A stretch of 6,161 nucleotides of DNA. Origin: Thermoguttaceae bacterium (GTDB lineage: Bacteria; Planctomycetota; Planctomycetia; Pirellulales; Thermoguttaceae). Location: the NCBI GenBank assembly GCA_028695865.1, contig JAQVID010000219.1:1-6161 (forward strand). The letters run 5' to 3'. Numbering within the stretch: position 1 is the stretch's first letter; every line of letters begins with the position of its first letter. The notes under the pieces were generated by a model, which had not been told where the DNA came from, made no database searches, and saw nothing but the letters and a program-made list of their open reading frames with translations. The translations under genes were made by a program, and so were the position numbers. Below, piece after piece: positions 5,229 to 6,161 of this stretch.

Positions 5229-6161
5229 ATGAAAAGTTCTGTAAAGCATGAACGGGGAAAGAACGATCTGGAACAGGTCTTGAGCAACTGCTATCAGTAC
5301 CTGAAAAGCAACCAGGACAAGGTTCTGGGATTTATTTGCCTTCTGGTGGTCGCAGGCTTGATTGTAGTTGTTGCTCGTTATTACATGAGCCGCGATACAT
5401 CGGTATTGCAAGCCCAGGTCGATGAAGCGTATTACCAATCAACAAATAAATCGCTTTTGAGCGGTGATACGGCTCCAGACCCTGTTCCGTTTGAGTCCTT
5501 GGCCAAGACTTGCAAAGCCGGACTGGAAAGCGCGATTATTCGTATTTCCGCCGGTGAAGCTCATATGAAAGCGGGGATCGCCGCTATTGACGCACGTATC
5601 GCCGCTTCGGAAGAAGCTCCCAAGTCGCCGATTGGAAATCCTGTCGATTCGTTTGACAAGGCGGGCGAATTCTTCCAACAGGTGATGAACGCTCACACAC
5701 TGGGAAATCCTGACCTGACCGCGCGTTCCATTTACGATCAAGGCGTGGTCGCCGAGTACCGCGCAAGGATTGCCGCAAGCGACAAAGAGGTTGACGATCA
5801 ACTTGCGTCCGCAGGAAAATTATACGCCATGGTCATTGAGCAGTGTGCCGGAACTCCGTTTGCCGAAGTTGCCCAAGACCGCTTGACCAGTATCAAAAAA
5901 CCGATTACCATTGCGTATTACAAGAAAATTGCGAACCAGTATAAAACGCTTCCTGCTCCCAAGCCGGTCGAATCGATTCTGCCGCCGGCTTCTACCGACC
6001 CCTTGAGTCCGAAAAGTCAGGGCGATATGAAAGCGATTGACGAATTCTCCGTTTCCGGTGAAAAACCGCAAGCCGCAAAACCGACCGCTGCGAAAGACGC
6101 TCCGAAAGCCGCCGACGCTCCAAAAACGCAAGCCCCCAAGGCCGACAGCGCAAAACCGGCC
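5229..6161 (+). CDS. Single-pass membrane protein with YfgM/CpoB-like helical domain (C-terminus beyond the window)
   Basis: The frame is open for 311 codons to the right edge, so the gene is partial. A charged N-terminal segment of about 30 residues is followed by one hydrophobic helix (about 33-50, GFICLLVVAGLIVVVA) and then Arg-Tyr-Tyr. This resembles the start of the YfgM/TPR_21 family, whose members are inner-membrane proteins with a tetratricopeptide-like periplasmic part. The following 60-240 region is Ala-rich and helical, with repeat-like stretches such as DKAGEFFQQVM and QLASAGKLYAMVIEQCAGTPFAEVAQDRL, the latter typical of a TPR-type repeat ending. After 240 it becomes a Pro-, then Lys/Ala/Pro-rich low-complexity tail (280-311, KPTAAKDAPKAADAPK). 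The ATG at 5229 has GAGGGA about 10 bases upstream. It is divergent from the zinc-ribbon gene. Family assignment comes from overall architecture, not a decisive motif; a role in envelope protein handling is inference. Confidence 0.75.
   Translation, partial: MKSSVKHERGKNDLEQVLSNCYQYLKSNQDKVLGFICLLVVAGLIVVVARYYMSRDTSVLQAQVDEAYYQSTNKSLLSGDTAPDPVPFESLAKTCKAGLESAIIRISAGEAHMKAGIAAIDARIAASEEAPKSPIGNPVDSFDKAGEFFQQVMNAHTLGNPDLTARSIYDQGVVAEYRARIAASDKEVDDQLASAGKLYAMVIEQCAGTPFAEVAQDRLTSIKKPITIAYYKKIANQYKTLPAPKPVESILPPASTDPLSPKSQGDMKAIDEFSVSGEKPQAAKPTAAKDAPKAADAPKTQAPKADSAKPA

Noticed and set aside
5439..5801. Minus-strand open frames opposite the YfgM-like gene (also 5820-6131)
   Set aside because: They lie antisense to a continuous plus-strand frame with promoter, ribosome site and membrane segment, and show no recognisable protein features.

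Overview
The window looks like chromosomal DNA from a planctomycete, probably a Pirellulales-type lineage. This is inferred from remembered protein style: the PrmC and RF1 wording, and a zinc-ribbon membrane protein of a kind common in that phylum. No search was run. Base composition is moderate and coding density is high. There is no mobile element, CRISPR array, tRNA or rRNA.

From about 3465 down to 1, everything reads on the minus strand, in the order rpmE (ribosomal protein L31), prfA (release factor 1), prmC (release-factor glutamine methyltransferase), accB (biotin carboxyl carrier protein) and accC (biotin carboxylase, cut by the left edge). A good promoter sits upstream of rpmE and is followed by a leader of about 110 nt with a hairpin. 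The first three genes form a translation/termination block, in which PrmC methylates the GGQ glutamine of the RF1 encoded next to it. The last two begin fatty-acid synthesis as part of acetyl-CoA carboxylase. A hairpin followed by a T tract separates the two blocks.

Further right is a 491-residue minus-strand protein with an N-terminal four-cysteine zinc ribbon, a disordered linker and about six membrane segments. Opposite it, on the plus strand and running off the right edge, is a single-pass membrane protein with a helical YfgM/CpoB-like region and a Lys/Ala/Pro-rich tail. Their two promoters are so close that RNA polymerase probably cannot occupy both at once.

The most notable observation is in prmC. 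The conserved reading frame starts at a GTG (1903) and is interrupted at codon 10 by an in-frame TGA, with clear PrmC homology in the same frame on both sides. The TGA is followed by C, the leakiest termination context, whereas the four TGA codons that really end genes here are followed by T, G, T and A. A stem-loop begins about 12 nt after it. PrmC sets the efficiency of the release factors that read stop codons, so this could be a UGA-readthrough autoregulatory switch, analogous in logic to the prfB frameshift. A recent nonsense mutation or a sequencing error is the main competing explanation.
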